Assembly (NCBI GenBank): GCA_036399835.1
Contig: DASWMI010000015.1
Coordinates: 1-43,591, forward strand
Direction of reading: 5' to 3'
Length of the DNA: 43,591 nucleotides
Origin: DASYML01 sp036399835
GTDB lineage: Bacteria > Acidobacteriota > Blastocatellia > Pyrinomonadales > Pyrinomonadaceae
In this document: one piece after another, positions 7,714 through 15,048 of the stretch
Layout: each line of letters opens with the position of its first letter
Numbering within the stretch: the first letter of the stretch is position 1
Translations under genes and position numbers: made by a program
The notes under the pieces: generated by a model
What the model was told of the DNA's origin: nothing
Database searches by the model: none
Seen by the model: the letters and a program-made list of their open reading frames with translations, nothing else

Positions 7714-9150
7714 TCACTTGATGATGTTGCCCTGTGCGTCGAAGAGCGTGACATCGCCGAAGGGGTTGACCTGGTCCTTGACCTTCTCATAGTCGCCGAC
7801 GATGACGACGGCCGTGCGATAGGTATCAAAGTAGCGCGCGGCGGCCCGCTGGATGTCGGCTGGGGTCAGGGCTTCGATGCGCGGACGGAAGTTAGTGATG
7901 AAGTCTCGCGGCAGATCGTATGTGTAGATGGTGTTGATACGCGAGGCCAGACCGGCCTGGCTGGCAAGCTCTATGGCAAAGTTTCCGGTGCTGTAAGCTT
8001 TGGCCGCAGCCAGTTCTTCATCCGTCACGGGGGCGACGCGTATCCGGTCCAGCTCGTAAAAGATTTCGAGCAGCGTGAGGCCGGTCACTTCATTACGGAC
8101 CGCCGCGCCGAGCTGGAAGAAACCGGCCTTCGCCATCGTGTTGGAAGCGCTGAAGGGCGAATAAGTATAGCCTTTGGATTCGCGTATATTCTTCGTCAGG
8201 CGCGAATAGAAAGAGCCGCCGAAGATGGTGTCAGCCGTGCGCAGAGCGAAATAGTCCTGGCCCTTGCGCGGGATGGTCGCGTTGCCCATGTAGATGGTTG
8301 ACTGAATCGAGCCGGGGCGGTTGACGAAGTAAATCTGCCTGCGGTCGCGCGCGGGCAGGGTGGGCAACTCTTCGGCCCTGACGTTTCCGCTTTTCCACTG
8401 GCCGAAGATTTTTTCAATCTGCGCGAAGGTCGCTTCGGGGTTGAAATCGCCGACGACTATGAGATGCGCGTTGTTGGGCACAAAGTGGGCGGCGGAGAAC
8501 TGCTTGAGATCGTCGCGCGTCAAGGCGGAGATGGATTTCTCGTCGGCGACCACGAAGCTGTAAGGATGCGTGCCGAAGATGGCTTTCTGCAATCGCTCGC
8601 CCGCCAGAAAGTTAGGCTCGGCCCTTTGCGCGTTGATGGATTGAATCGTGTTGGCCTTTGCCAGCGCCACTTCGGTTTCAGGAAAAGAGGGGTGCTGGAC
8701 CACATCGCTCATTAAAGCGAAGAGCTGCGCGGCAGACTCCGAGAGCGAAGTGGCAAAGACGTTGGTTGAATCATAATCCGTAAAGAGCGAGAGCGAGCCT
8801 CCTATCGAGCGCAGTTCCTCTTTAATCTGCTTGCTCGAACGCGTCTCAGTGCCTTCGTTGGCGACCGCCGCGACCAGTTGCGCGATGCCCGGATGCTTTT
8901 CTCTATCCGCGGCCTTGCCCGTCCGAAACGAGAGGATAGAAGTAATCTTCGGGACGTTCGGGAGCGGGGCGAGGATGACCGTCAGACCGTTTGAAAGTTT
9001 TCTCTCGGTGATTTTCGGCAGGTTGACGGGGCGCGCAGGACCTGGCGGGGGCGGCGTCTTTTGCTGTGCGTCGGCGCGCGGGCCAGCCGCCACAAACAGG
9101 ACCAGTAAAGCAAAGGCGCACGCGATCTGTACGAATAAGAGTTTTTTCAT
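7714..9150 (-). CDS. M16 zinc-peptidase family protein, non-catalytic (R/Y-type) subunit
   Basis: A 478-residue exported protein of peptidase family M16. The start is taken at the ATG at 9150 (MKKLLFVQ...), one base after the upstream stop codon and behind a GGGGGA ribosome site, rather than at upstream codons in the same frame. A signal peptide ends near ADAQ. Two M16 halves follow. The position of the zinc motif HxxEH is occupied by QLVAAVANEG after HPGIA, so it cannot bind zinc in the normal way. The C-terminal half keeps the FYSRL...SKGYTYS segment, the R/Y substrate-binding pair of M16B partners. With the neighbouring active subunit it most likely forms a periplasmic heterodimer, as in two-gene bacterial M16B enzymes and mitochondrial processing peptidase. 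Confidence 0.85.
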   Translation of the reverse strand: MKKLLFVQIACAFALLVLFVAAGPRADAQQKTPPPPGPARPVNLPKITERKLSNGLTVILAPLPNVPKITSILSFRTGKAADREKHPGIAQLVAAVANEGTETRSSKQIKEELRSIGGSLSLFTDYDSTNVFATSLSESAAQLFALMSDVVQHPSFPETEVALAKANTIQSINAQRAEPNFLAGERLQKAIFGTHPYSFVVADEKSISALTRDDLKQFSAAHFVPNNAHLIVVGDFNPEATFAQIEKIFGQWKSGNVRAEELPTLPARDRRQIYFVNRPGSIQSTIYMGNATIPRKGQDYFALRTADTIFGGSFYSRLTKNIRESKGYTYSPFSASNTMAKAGFFQLGAAVRNEVTGLTLLEIFYELDRIRVAPVTDEELAAAKAYSTGNFAIELASQAGLASRINTIYTYDLPRDFITNFRPRIEALTPADIQRAAARYFDTYRTAVVIVGDYEKVKDQVNPFGDVTLFDAQGNIIK

Positions 9151-9151
9151 C

Positions 9152-10522
9152 TTACTGTCCCCCTTTCTGTTCGGGCACGCGGTCAATGACCGTGCGGTTT
9201 TCTGCGACGAGATATTTTCGGGCCGCCGCCTGGACCTGCGCGGGCGTGACGCGCTCAAAGGCTTCGAGGGCCGTGTTGATCTGCTGCGGGTCGTCGCGGA
9301 AAAGCCCTAGCACGGAGAGCAGATGCGCTTTGCCGAAACTCGATTCGAGCTGGTTATAGAAATTGGACCGATAACGCACCTTCGCATCCGCCAGCTCTTT
9401 CGGCGTGACGCCCTTCTGGATAATCTCCGCCACGACCGCATCGAACTCTTTCATCACCTCTTCGCCCGTGTGTCCGGTCTTGTAGGTCGTGCGGGTCGTC
9501 ATAATCATAGGGCCGCTGTAGTCGAACTCGTTGCCGAAATAGTTTAAGCCTCCGGAGAGATCAAGGCTCAGCTCCTTGTCTTTGACAAGCCGCTGGTAGA
9601 GACGCGAGCTGTCGTCGCCTTGAAGGATTTGGACCAGCAGCGCCATCGCGGGGAAATCCGGTGATTTCTGGTCCGGTATATGATGGCCGATGGCGAGCGC
9701 GGGCAGGTTTGCCAGCTTGTCCGTCTGCTTTAACCTTTTCTCTTTGGTCTGCGCAGGCTCCGTCAGGTCCGGCCTCGGCGGCGCTGGCTGCTGCGGGATG
9801 CTGGCAAAATGTTTGTCTACCATCTTCCTGACTTCGGCAGCGTCCACATCGCCGACAATCGTCAGGATGGCGTTATTCGGCGCGTAAAAGGTTTTGAAGA
9901 AGGAGCGCACGTCTTCGAGGGTCGCGGCGTTGATGTCTGCGAGGTCGCCGTAGCCGTTGTGCGAGTTGGCCCAGTTCTGGAAGGCGTTGCCCCAGAGGTC
10001 TATCCATTCAAAGAGCGCGTAGGGCTGGTTGAGGACGTTGACGCGGACCTCTTCGCTGACGACCTCCTGCTGGTTCTTGAGATTCTCTGCGCTCACGTCG
10101 AGCGAGCGCATGCGGTCCGCTTCGAGCCACAGCGCCGTCTCGACGCGGTCGCTCGGCAGCGTCTCGAAATAGTTGGTGTAATCGAAATCGGTGTGGCCGT
10201 TGAGATTGCCGCCGTTGGCTTCGACGAGCTTGGCGTGCTCAAACTTTTTGACGTTGCCGGAGCCTTGAAACATCATGTGCTCGAAGAGATGAGCAAAGCC
10301 TGTGCGGCCCTTAGGCTCGACGCGAAAGCCCACGTTGTAATAGACGGCGACGGTCACGACCGGCGCGATGTGATCTTCGGAAATGACGACCCTCAAACCG
10401 TTCGGCAGCTTGTAATAGACGACCGGAATGTTAAGGGGCTTGGCCGCGAGCGGCTGGACCAGCAACATGAGGAGCATCAGGTTGCCGAGCAGGACTGCGA
10501 TTAATCTGCGAAAACGGAGCAT
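9152..10522 (-). CDS. M16 zinc peptidase, catalytic (HxxEH) subunit
   Basis: A 456-residue exported M16 peptidase. Start chosen at the ATG at 10522 (MLRFRRL...), with GAGGT about 7 bases upstream. A hydrophobic signal segment spans residues 8-27. The inverted zinc motif HLFEH is at residues 78-82, and the distal Glu ligand lies in the NQQEVVSEEV stretch about 70-80 residues later. The C-terminal half has SSRLYQRL but lacks the following Tyr context of an R/Y pair, so the two operon genes are complementary: this one supplies catalysis and the next supplies the substrate clamp. It is first in the two-gene operon. A perfect 20-bp palindrome lies 52-71 bases upstream of the start and may be an operator. 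Confidence 0.9.
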   Translation of the reverse strand: MLRFRRLIAVLLGNLMLLMLLVQPLAAKPLNIPVVYYKLPNGLRVVISEDHIAPVVTVAVYYNVGFRVEPKGRTGFAHLFEHMMFQGSGNVKKFEHAKLVEANGGNLNGHTDFDYTNYFETLPSDRVETALWLEADRMRSLDVSAENLKNQQEVVSEEVRVNVLNQPYALFEWIDLWGNAFQNWANSHNGYGDLADINAATLEDVRSFFKTFYAPNNAILTIVGDVDAAEVRKMVDKHFASIPQQPAPPRPDLTEPAQTKEKRLKQTDKLANLPALAIGHHIPDQKSPDFPAMALLVQILQGDDSSRLYQRLVKDKELSLDLSGGLNYFGNEFDYSGPMIMTTRTTYKTGHTGEEVMKEFDAVVAEIIQKGVTPKELADAKVRYRSNFYNQLESSFGKAHLLSVLGLFRDDPQQINTALEAFERVTPAQVQAAARKYLVAENRTVIDRVPEQKGGQ

Positions 10523-10573
10523 AAGTGTAACCTCGCTTCCAGAGTTTGGATATTTAGTATGCAATCGGACGGG

Positions 10574-10593
10574 GCATACGAAATTTCGTATGC
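10574..10593. promoter_or_regulatory. Perfect 20-bp palindrome upstream of the M16 operon (candidate operator)
   Basis: GCATACGAAATTTCGTATGC is a perfect inverted repeat with no loop, the form expected of a dimeric repressor site. On the minus strand it lies 52-71 bases before the peptidase ATG. Any sigma-70-type -35 for a -10 near CATACT (10554-10559 on the plus strand) would fall in or beside it. No regulator gene is adjacent, and no second copy was noticed in the window. Confidence 0.5.
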
Positions 10594-10629
10594 TATTCCG
10601 AAAAATTTGGGTGTTGATTTTTCAGCGAG

Positions 10630-10660
10630 TAAAAAGCAGCGAACGTGTCCGCTGCTTTAA
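10630..10660 (-). terminator. Terminator at the end of the coaBC-UDG operon
   Basis: Stem AAAGCAGCG/CGCTGCTTT (10633-10641 with 10650-10658), 8-nt loop. Read on the minus strand it ends in CTTTTTA, as expected after the stop of the gene ending at 10723. Confidence 0.7.
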
Positions 10661-10722
10661 CGCTGAATTCGACGACAATGTTTCAAACGCCAAGCCGTCA
10701 ACGACAAAGTTTCGGCTCGGCT

Positions 10723-11307
10723 TTAAGAGCCTAAAAGCATGCGTACCTTCTTCATGTCTTCCCAGACCTCGCGCTTCTTGGTCGGGTCGCGCAGCAGGTA
10801 AGCCGGGTTGAAGGTCGGCATCAACTGCATGCCCTGGTAGTCATGGAATTCGCCGCGCATCTGCGAGATGGGCTTTTTTGTGCGCAGCAGTGCGCGCGTC
10901 GGCGTGTTGCCGAAGGCGATGATGGCCTGCGGGCGAACGGCTGCCAGCTCCCTGTGTAGATACGGCGTAAAGAAGGAGAGGATGTCCGGCGTCAACTCGT
11001 CGCCGCTCGAAATAAATTTGACCGTGTTGGTCAGATAACAGTCTTCGCGTTTGAGACCTATGCTGCCCAGGATGCGTTCGAGCATCTGCCCGGCTGGACC
11101 CATAAAGGGTCTGCCCGAATCAATGTCGGGCGCGCCAGGAGATTCGCCGACCACGGCCACACGCGCGCCGACAGGCCCTTCGCCCAGAATAAAAATACGA
11201 TCCGCATACTGCGGCATACTCTTGGCCCGCCGCAAGAGGTCCGCGTTGACCTCTTCGACAGACTCCTTCTGGTCCGGCTGCGATTCGTCAAAGAGAGAAG
11301 ACTGCAT
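10723..11307 (-). CDS. Family-4-type uracil-DNA glycosylase paralogue lacking Fe-S cysteines
   Basis: A 194-residue member of the family 4/5 uracil-DNA glycosylase superfamily, clearly paralogous to the gene immediately upstream: the ends PAYLLRDPTKKREVWEDMKKVR and the SGRPF.GPAGQ block are nearly shared. Motif A is GESPG (residues 54-58), but the acidic pair of the usual GEAPGxxED is changed to D-I. The family histidine of HPAYLLR is Asn here. All four cluster cysteines are gone: there is no N-terminal CxxC, and the KCRPP and C.PYL cysteines are Phe98 and about Phe113. It may be a structurally stabilised cluster-free glycosylase, a uracil-binding protein or a degenerate copy. The ATG has no Shine-Dalgarno and follows a TGACARG repeat that fills the gap to its paralogue. 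Confidence 0.8.
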   Translation of the reverse strand: MQSSLFDESQPDQKESVEEVNADLLRRAKSMPQYADRIFILGEGPVGARVAVVGESPGAPDIDSGRPFMGPAGQMLERILGSIGLKREDCYLTNTVKFISSGDELTPDILSFFTPYLHRELAAVRPQAIIAFGNTPTRALLRTKKPISQMRGEFHDYQGMQLMPTFNPAYLLRDPTKKREVWEDMKKVRMLLGS

Positions 11308-11312
11308 AAGAA

Positions 11313-11386
11313 CGGTGACAGCTGACGAGGGACAGGTGACAAGAAGGAACAGGGTTTTATCCTGTCACCTGTCACTTGTCACTAAG
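11313..11386. repeat. TGACARG-family inverted repeat, copy A
   Basis: The left arm begins at GTGACA (11315) and the right arm TGTCACCTGTCACTTGTCACT spans 11363-11383. The right arm overlaps the stop codon of the upstream glycosylase (11382-11384). On the minus strand the element ends in GTCACCGTTCTTATG, the ATG being the start of the downstream gene, so it fills the gap completely. Arms are tandem heptamers of the TGACAGG/TGACAAG type. Confidence 0.85.
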
Positions 11387-12380
11387 CTTTGATTTTTCCA
11401 TCCAGATAGTCGCGCACCTTTTTCATGTCCTCCCAGGCTTCGCGTTTTTTGGAGGGGTCGCGGAGCAGGTAGGCCGGGTGAAAGGTGGGCATCACCTTGA
11501 TGCCCCTGTAATCCTGAAACTTGCCGCGCAGCTTGGTGATGCCCTCTTTGGTATCGAGCAGATTCTTCATCGCCGTATTGCCGAGCACGACGATGACCTC
11601 CGGCCTGACGACATCAATCTCGCGCAGGAGAAAAGGCTTGCAGATGGCCGCCTCTGCCGAAGTCGGGGTGCGATTCTGCGGCGGGCGGCAGCGGTTGACG
11701 TTGCCTATAAAGACATCCTCGCGTTTCATGTTGATGGCTTCGATAATCTTGTTGAGGAGTTGCCCGGCTCGACCGACAAAAGGGCGGCCAGAGGCATCTT
11801 CATCCGCGCCCGGCGCTTCGCCGACAAACATCAGCCGCGCCTGGCGGTTGCCTTCGCTGTTGACAACCTGCGTGCGTCCCTGGCAACAGAGCGGGCAGCG
11901 CATGCACAAGCCTATATCATCGCGTATCTCTTCGAGCGTCTCGTCGGGCTTCGGCAGGCTCTCCTGGTCCTGCGGAGTGACTTCGCCAAAGAGCGTCTCT
12001 TGCGGCGGCGGCGGGACGGCGTCCGGGTATTTTTTGGTCTTTCGTGTAGCCATTTCCGTTTCGTCCGTTAAAGGCTGAGACACGCTTTCAAGCTCTGCGT
12101 GTTGAGATGTCTGAGTGTCAGGGGGCGAAGCTTGCGCGGTGCTCTGCGCGGCTGCTTCCGCGTTGCGCCGCAAAGATGCGTCGAGGGTCGCCGGAGGAGC
12201 TTCCCCTGTTATGCTCTCTTGAGACCGTGCGCTGTTAACTAAAGAGTCAGACGCTTGCGCGCCTTCTGGTCCAGAAAAATAATCAACCGCTTCGATGCCA
12301 AGCTCGCGCATGTATGAGAGATATTCGCCCGTCTCTTCAGCCAGCGCCAGCAGTTCCAGGCTCGCAGGTTTATCTCCCAT
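11382..12380 (-). CDS. Family 4 (Fe-S) uracil-DNA glycosylase with long N-terminal extension
   Basis: The catalytic domain (about residues 150-332) is a family 4 uracil-DNA glycosylase, which removes uracil from DNA to start base excision repair. The four cluster cysteines are present: CMRC (about 158-161), NRCRPPQNR and ICKPFL. Motif A is GEAPGADEDASGRPFVG, and the HPAYLLR motif keeps its histidine. The first ~150 residues are unusual: a short helix-like segment, then a low-complexity stretch rich in Ser, Ala, Gln, Pro and Glu, so the protein is 332 residues against about 200 normally. Such tails may recruit partners. Order on the minus strand is coaBC, this gene, then the cluster-free paralogue, probably co-transcribed. 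The ATG at 12380 has no clear ribosome site; an internal start is possible. Confidence 0.9.
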   Translation of the reverse strand: MGDKPASLELLALAEETGEYLSYMRELGIEAVDYFSGPEGAQASDSLVNSARSQESITGEAPPATLDASLRRNAEAAAQSTAQASPPDTQTSQHAELESVSQPLTDETEMATRKTKKYPDAVPPPPQETLFGEVTPQDQESLPKPDETLEEIRDDIGLCMRCPLCCQGRTQVVNSEGNRQARLMFVGEAPGADEDASGRPFVGRAGQLLNKIIEAINMKREDVFIGNVNRCRPPQNRTPTSAEAAICKPFLLREIDVVRPEVIVVLGNTAMKNLLDTKEGITKLRGKFQDYRGIKVMPTFHPAYLLRDPSKKREAWEDMKKVRDYLDGKIKA

Positions 12381-12477
12381 AAAATATGCCGGGCTATTTC
12401 ATCAAACAGCCGTAGGAGAAAGCCTTCAAACGCCGCTTCGCAAGCTTCTCCCGTGACAGGTTCTCGTCCACCAGAAA

Positions 12478-13743
12478 CTAAACCGCGCCGACGGCTTCAA
12501 CTGCCTTTGCGCGTCGCAGTCGCACAACCTCATCCAGAATACGATGCGCTGCATCGAGCTTGGACATCAGTGGCAGTTCGACGGGTGCGTCCGTGTCGCG
12601 GCTGATGAGAGTAATGATATTGGTCCCAACGTCAAAGCCCGCGCCGTCGCGTGTCACATCGTTAGCGACAATCGCATCGAGCCGCTTGCGCCTGAGCTTT
12701 TCGCGCGCATGTTGTAAAAGATTTTCCGTCTCCGCCGCAAAGCCTAGCACGAGCAGCCCTGCATGTCTCGATGCGGCGACGCTGCCGAGAATGTCCGGCG
12801 TCGGGACAAGCTCAAGCGTCAAAGGCTCACCGGATTTCTTGAGCTTGACCTGAGCCGTCTCAACCGGACGATAATCCGCCACGGCTGCGGCGGCGATAAA
12901 AACCGTCGAGCCGCCAATCTCTTTCAAGACAGCCTCGTGCATCTCGCTGGCCGAGAGGGCGCGCAGCAAGCGGACCTGCGCGGGCGCGCTCGCGCTCGTC
13001 ACGCCAGCCACCACAGTCACTTCAGCGCCGCGCGCACGGGCCGCTTCGGCCAGCGCAAAACCCATCCGGCCAGAAGAGTTGTTAGAAAGGAAACGCACCG
13101 GGTCAATCTGTTCGCGCGTCGCACCTGTGGTAATCAGTATGCGCTCGCCCGCGAGGTCGCGCCTCTCTTTAGCACCGGCTTCACGCAACAGGTCCAGAGC
13201 GGCTTTGACGATTATCTCAGGCTCGCTCAAGCGCCCTGGTCCAATCGTGCCGCAAGCCATCTCTCCAGTGTCCGGCTCGACCAGTCGCACGCCGTCCGCG
13301 CGCAACTGCGCCAGATTGCGCTGCGTCGCCGGATGATTCCACATCGTCGTGTTCATCGCCGGAGCGACGAGCACCGGAGCGTTGCAGGCTAAATATGTGG
13401 TCGAGAGGAAATCGTCCGCGATGCCCTGGGCCATCTTGGCGATGATGTTGGCTGTGGCTGGCGCGATGAGAAAAAGGTCTACGGTCTGCGAGAAGGTAAT
13501 GTGCGCGATGGGGTCCGGGTTATCGGGCGCGTAATCGTCAACGATGACGTGCGAGCCTGAGAGCGCGCGGAACGTGAGCGGCGTAATAAACTGGCAGGCA
13601 CGCTCAGTCATCCCGACACGCACGATGCAGCCCGCGCGCTGCAAGCCGCGCAAGACTTCCGCGGCCTTGTAAGCTGCAATCCCGCCCGTCACGCCGAGCG
13701 CGACACGCTTGCCGGATTCCGTTTGGTCCAACTCATTCGACAT
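12478..13743 (-). CDS. coaBC: Bifunctional phosphopantothenoylcysteine decarboxylase / phosphopantothenate-cysteine ligase
   Basis: This enzyme makes 4'-phosphopantetheine from 4'-phosphopantothenate, cysteine and CTP in coenzyme A synthesis. The N-terminal FMN-dependent CoaC domain (1-190) starts with LGVTGGIAAYK and has the catalytic His in HITFS, the PAMNTTMW substrate motif and the flexible-flap Cys in ACGTIGPGRL. The CoaB domain (about 195-410) starts with ITTGATREQIDPVRFLSN.SSG and includes the ADYRP segment and the AAAVAD loop. The 421-residue length is normal. The ATG at 13743 has no visible Shine-Dalgarno; a GAGTC-type inverted repeat lies just upstream. The 97-base gap to the glycosylase gene holds no recognisable element. 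Confidence 0.96.
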   Translation of the reverse strand: MSNELDQTESGKRVALGVTGGIAAYKAAEVLRGLQRAGCIVRVGMTERACQFITPLTFRALSGSHVIVDDYAPDNPDPIAHITFSQTVDLFLIAPATANIIAKMAQGIADDFLSTTYLACNAPVLVAPAMNTTMWNHPATQRNLAQLRADGVRLVEPDTGEMACGTIGPGRLSEPEIIVKAALDLLREAGAKERRDLAGERILITTGATREQIDPVRFLSNNSSGRMGFALAEAARARGAEVTVVAGVTSASAPAQVRLLRALSASEMHEAVLKEIGGSTVFIAAAAVADYRPVETAQVKLKKSGEPLTLELVPTPDILGSVAASRHAGLLVLGFAAETENLLQHAREKLRRKRLDAIVANDVTRDGAGFDVGTNIITLISRDTDAPVELPLMSKLDAAHRILDEVVRLRRAKAVEAVGAV

Positions 13744-13756
13744 AAATCAAATTAAG

Positions 13757-13818
13757 TCTGGAGTCTGAGAGTCCGGAGTCAAAGAATTTAAGCTTTTGAC
13801 TCTCGGACTCTCGGACTC
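13757..13818. repeat. GAGTCYG-type inverted repeat upstream of coaBC
   Basis: The left arm at 13761-13784 and right arm at 13793-13818 pair imperfectly. Both are tandem 7-8-mers of the GAGTCTGA/GAGTCCG type. It lies in the divergent gap between coaBC (minus) and the hypothetical gene at 13909 (plus). The same word recurs as a single arm at 29060-29085. Confidence 0.8.
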
Positions 13819-13908
13819 ATTAAATCGTAACACCGCTGGCTAAAGGCTGCAAAGCGGCTTTGTAACGCAGATATAATAATTGCTGAGGGCGACGCTGGCC
13901 GAGCGGCT

Positions 13909-14577
13909 ATGATAAACTCTGTCACGCTTAGGCGCGCAGCCCCCAAATCCGGCGCGACATTCGAGGTCTTGAAAAAAGTGATGGGACGAAAGGGAAGGGT
14001 TTTTCGGCTCAGCCTGCTGTGCCTGCTTTTACTGGTCCTGGCGGGTGCGGCTGAGGCACAGAATGCTGCCGATGGCGCGGATGAAGAGTTTGGTCCGAAC
14101 GTGCGCGCCTACCTGGGCTATCTGCGCAACGAGCAGGAGGTCGTGGATGATCGCGCGAGCCGGCATGAAATCAGCCGCGCCTACTACCTGCGCAACTCCA
14201 ACCGCATACGCGCCCTGCGCCAGATGGCTATCAGAATCGCGCGCGAATCACACAACGATTATCTGCCAGAGCTGGAAGCCGCGGCGCGCGACGAGCTGGG
14301 CAATCTGTTCGAGATGCCGCCGCGACCCGAAAGCCTACAGGTCGGCGAAGTCTTCAACAACACTTTTAGATTCCTGGGCACCGTGCGGACGCGCGAAACC
14401 TTCTTCATCTTCTCGCGGCTGGACCCATACGAGCAGGCCGAGTTGATTGAGAAAAGCAGGCCCGGCGCTTCCAGAGCTACGGAGCAGCCTTCCGCCCAGA
14501 CTGGTCCAGCAGAGCCTGCGGCTGCGGGCCACAACAGCGCGGTCACGGGCCGCCCCAGACGCGTCAGCGCGCCTTAA
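13909..14577 (+). CDS. Exported hypothetical protein
   Basis: I do not recognise this family. The reading frame gives 222 residues from ATG 13909; an ATG at 13981 would start directly at a standard signal peptide (MGRKGRVF followed by a Leu-rich core and AGAAEA-Q). A perfect TATAAT at 13872-13877, with a weak -35, would place a transcript start near 13884 and allows either start. The mature part (about residues 51-190) is charged and mostly helical, with regularly spaced Arg and Tyr; the last 45 residues are Pro/Ala/Gly-rich and look disordered. It is probably periplasmic. The following gene begins 36 bases later and is likely co-transcribed. Confidence 0.65.
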   Translation: MINSVTLRRAAPKSGATFEVLKKVMGRKGRVFRLSLLCLLLLVLAGAAEAQNAADGADEEFGPNVRAYLGYLRNEQEVVDDRASRHEISRAYYLRNSNRIRALRQMAIRIARESHNDYLPELEAAARDELGNLFEMPPRPESLQVGEVFNNTFRFLGTVRTRETFFIFSRLDPYEQAELIEKSRPGASRATEQPSAQTGPAEPAAAGHNSAVTGRPRRVSAP

Positions 14578-14613
14578 CGTTCTGGACCAATCAAAAGCAT
14601 AAAAGAAGAGTCC

Positions 14614-14955
14614 ATGCGCCAACCGACACTTTTCGACTCGCACGGGCGAAGCACTGTAGATGCCGAGAAGATCATTCTTTACGCGCTCGGCGATTTTCAG
14701 TCGCGCGGCAAGATTCTGGCCGCACGCGATCTTCCGCTCGACCGCCTGCGCGGCGCTTTCAAACGGGCCGCAGAGGTTTTCGGTGTGGATGAGTTGACGG
14801 ATGAGCAGGCCGTTAACATCCTCGGCGCGCTCGGCGCAGTCGTCAGGAGAGTTCCGGCTTTTGTCGCCAAGCACCCGTACAGAGTGGTTGTGCCGGATGA
14901 ACTGGCAGCGCGAGCGCGCCTGCTCTACGGCGAGATTATCGCGCAGGATGCATGA
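14614..14955 (+). CDS. Small hypothetical protein
   Basis: A 113-residue cytoplasmic-looking protein I cannot assign. AGAAGAG lies about 6 bases before the ATG. The sequence suggests an alpha-helical domain (DAEKIILYALGDFQ, DRLRGAFKRAAEVFG, DEQAVNILGALGAVV) followed by a strand-helix end (YRVVVPDELAARARLLYGEI). It has no cysteines and no membrane segment. It follows the exported hypothetical gene closely on the same strand, so a joint transcript is likely, but no function can be read from the pairing. Confidence 0.65.
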   Translation: MRQPTLFDSHGRSTVDAEKIILYALGDFQSRGKILAARDLPLDRLRGAFKRAAEVFGVDELTDEQAVNILGALGAVVRRVPAFVAKHPYRVVVPDELAARARLLYGEIIAQDA

Positions 14956-15048
14956 GAGAAAAGCTCTACGCATGATTTGCATCAAGACTGTGCTATGCTC
15001 TCAAGCTCTTTCTTAAAATCCCTGCCACACATTTCAAGGAGGCTGCAA

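Noticed and set aside
14977..15048. Upstream ATG start for the isoaspartyl peptidase
   Set aside because: It would place extra charged residues before the signal peptide and has no ribosome site, while GTG 15049 has AAGGAGG at 6 bases.
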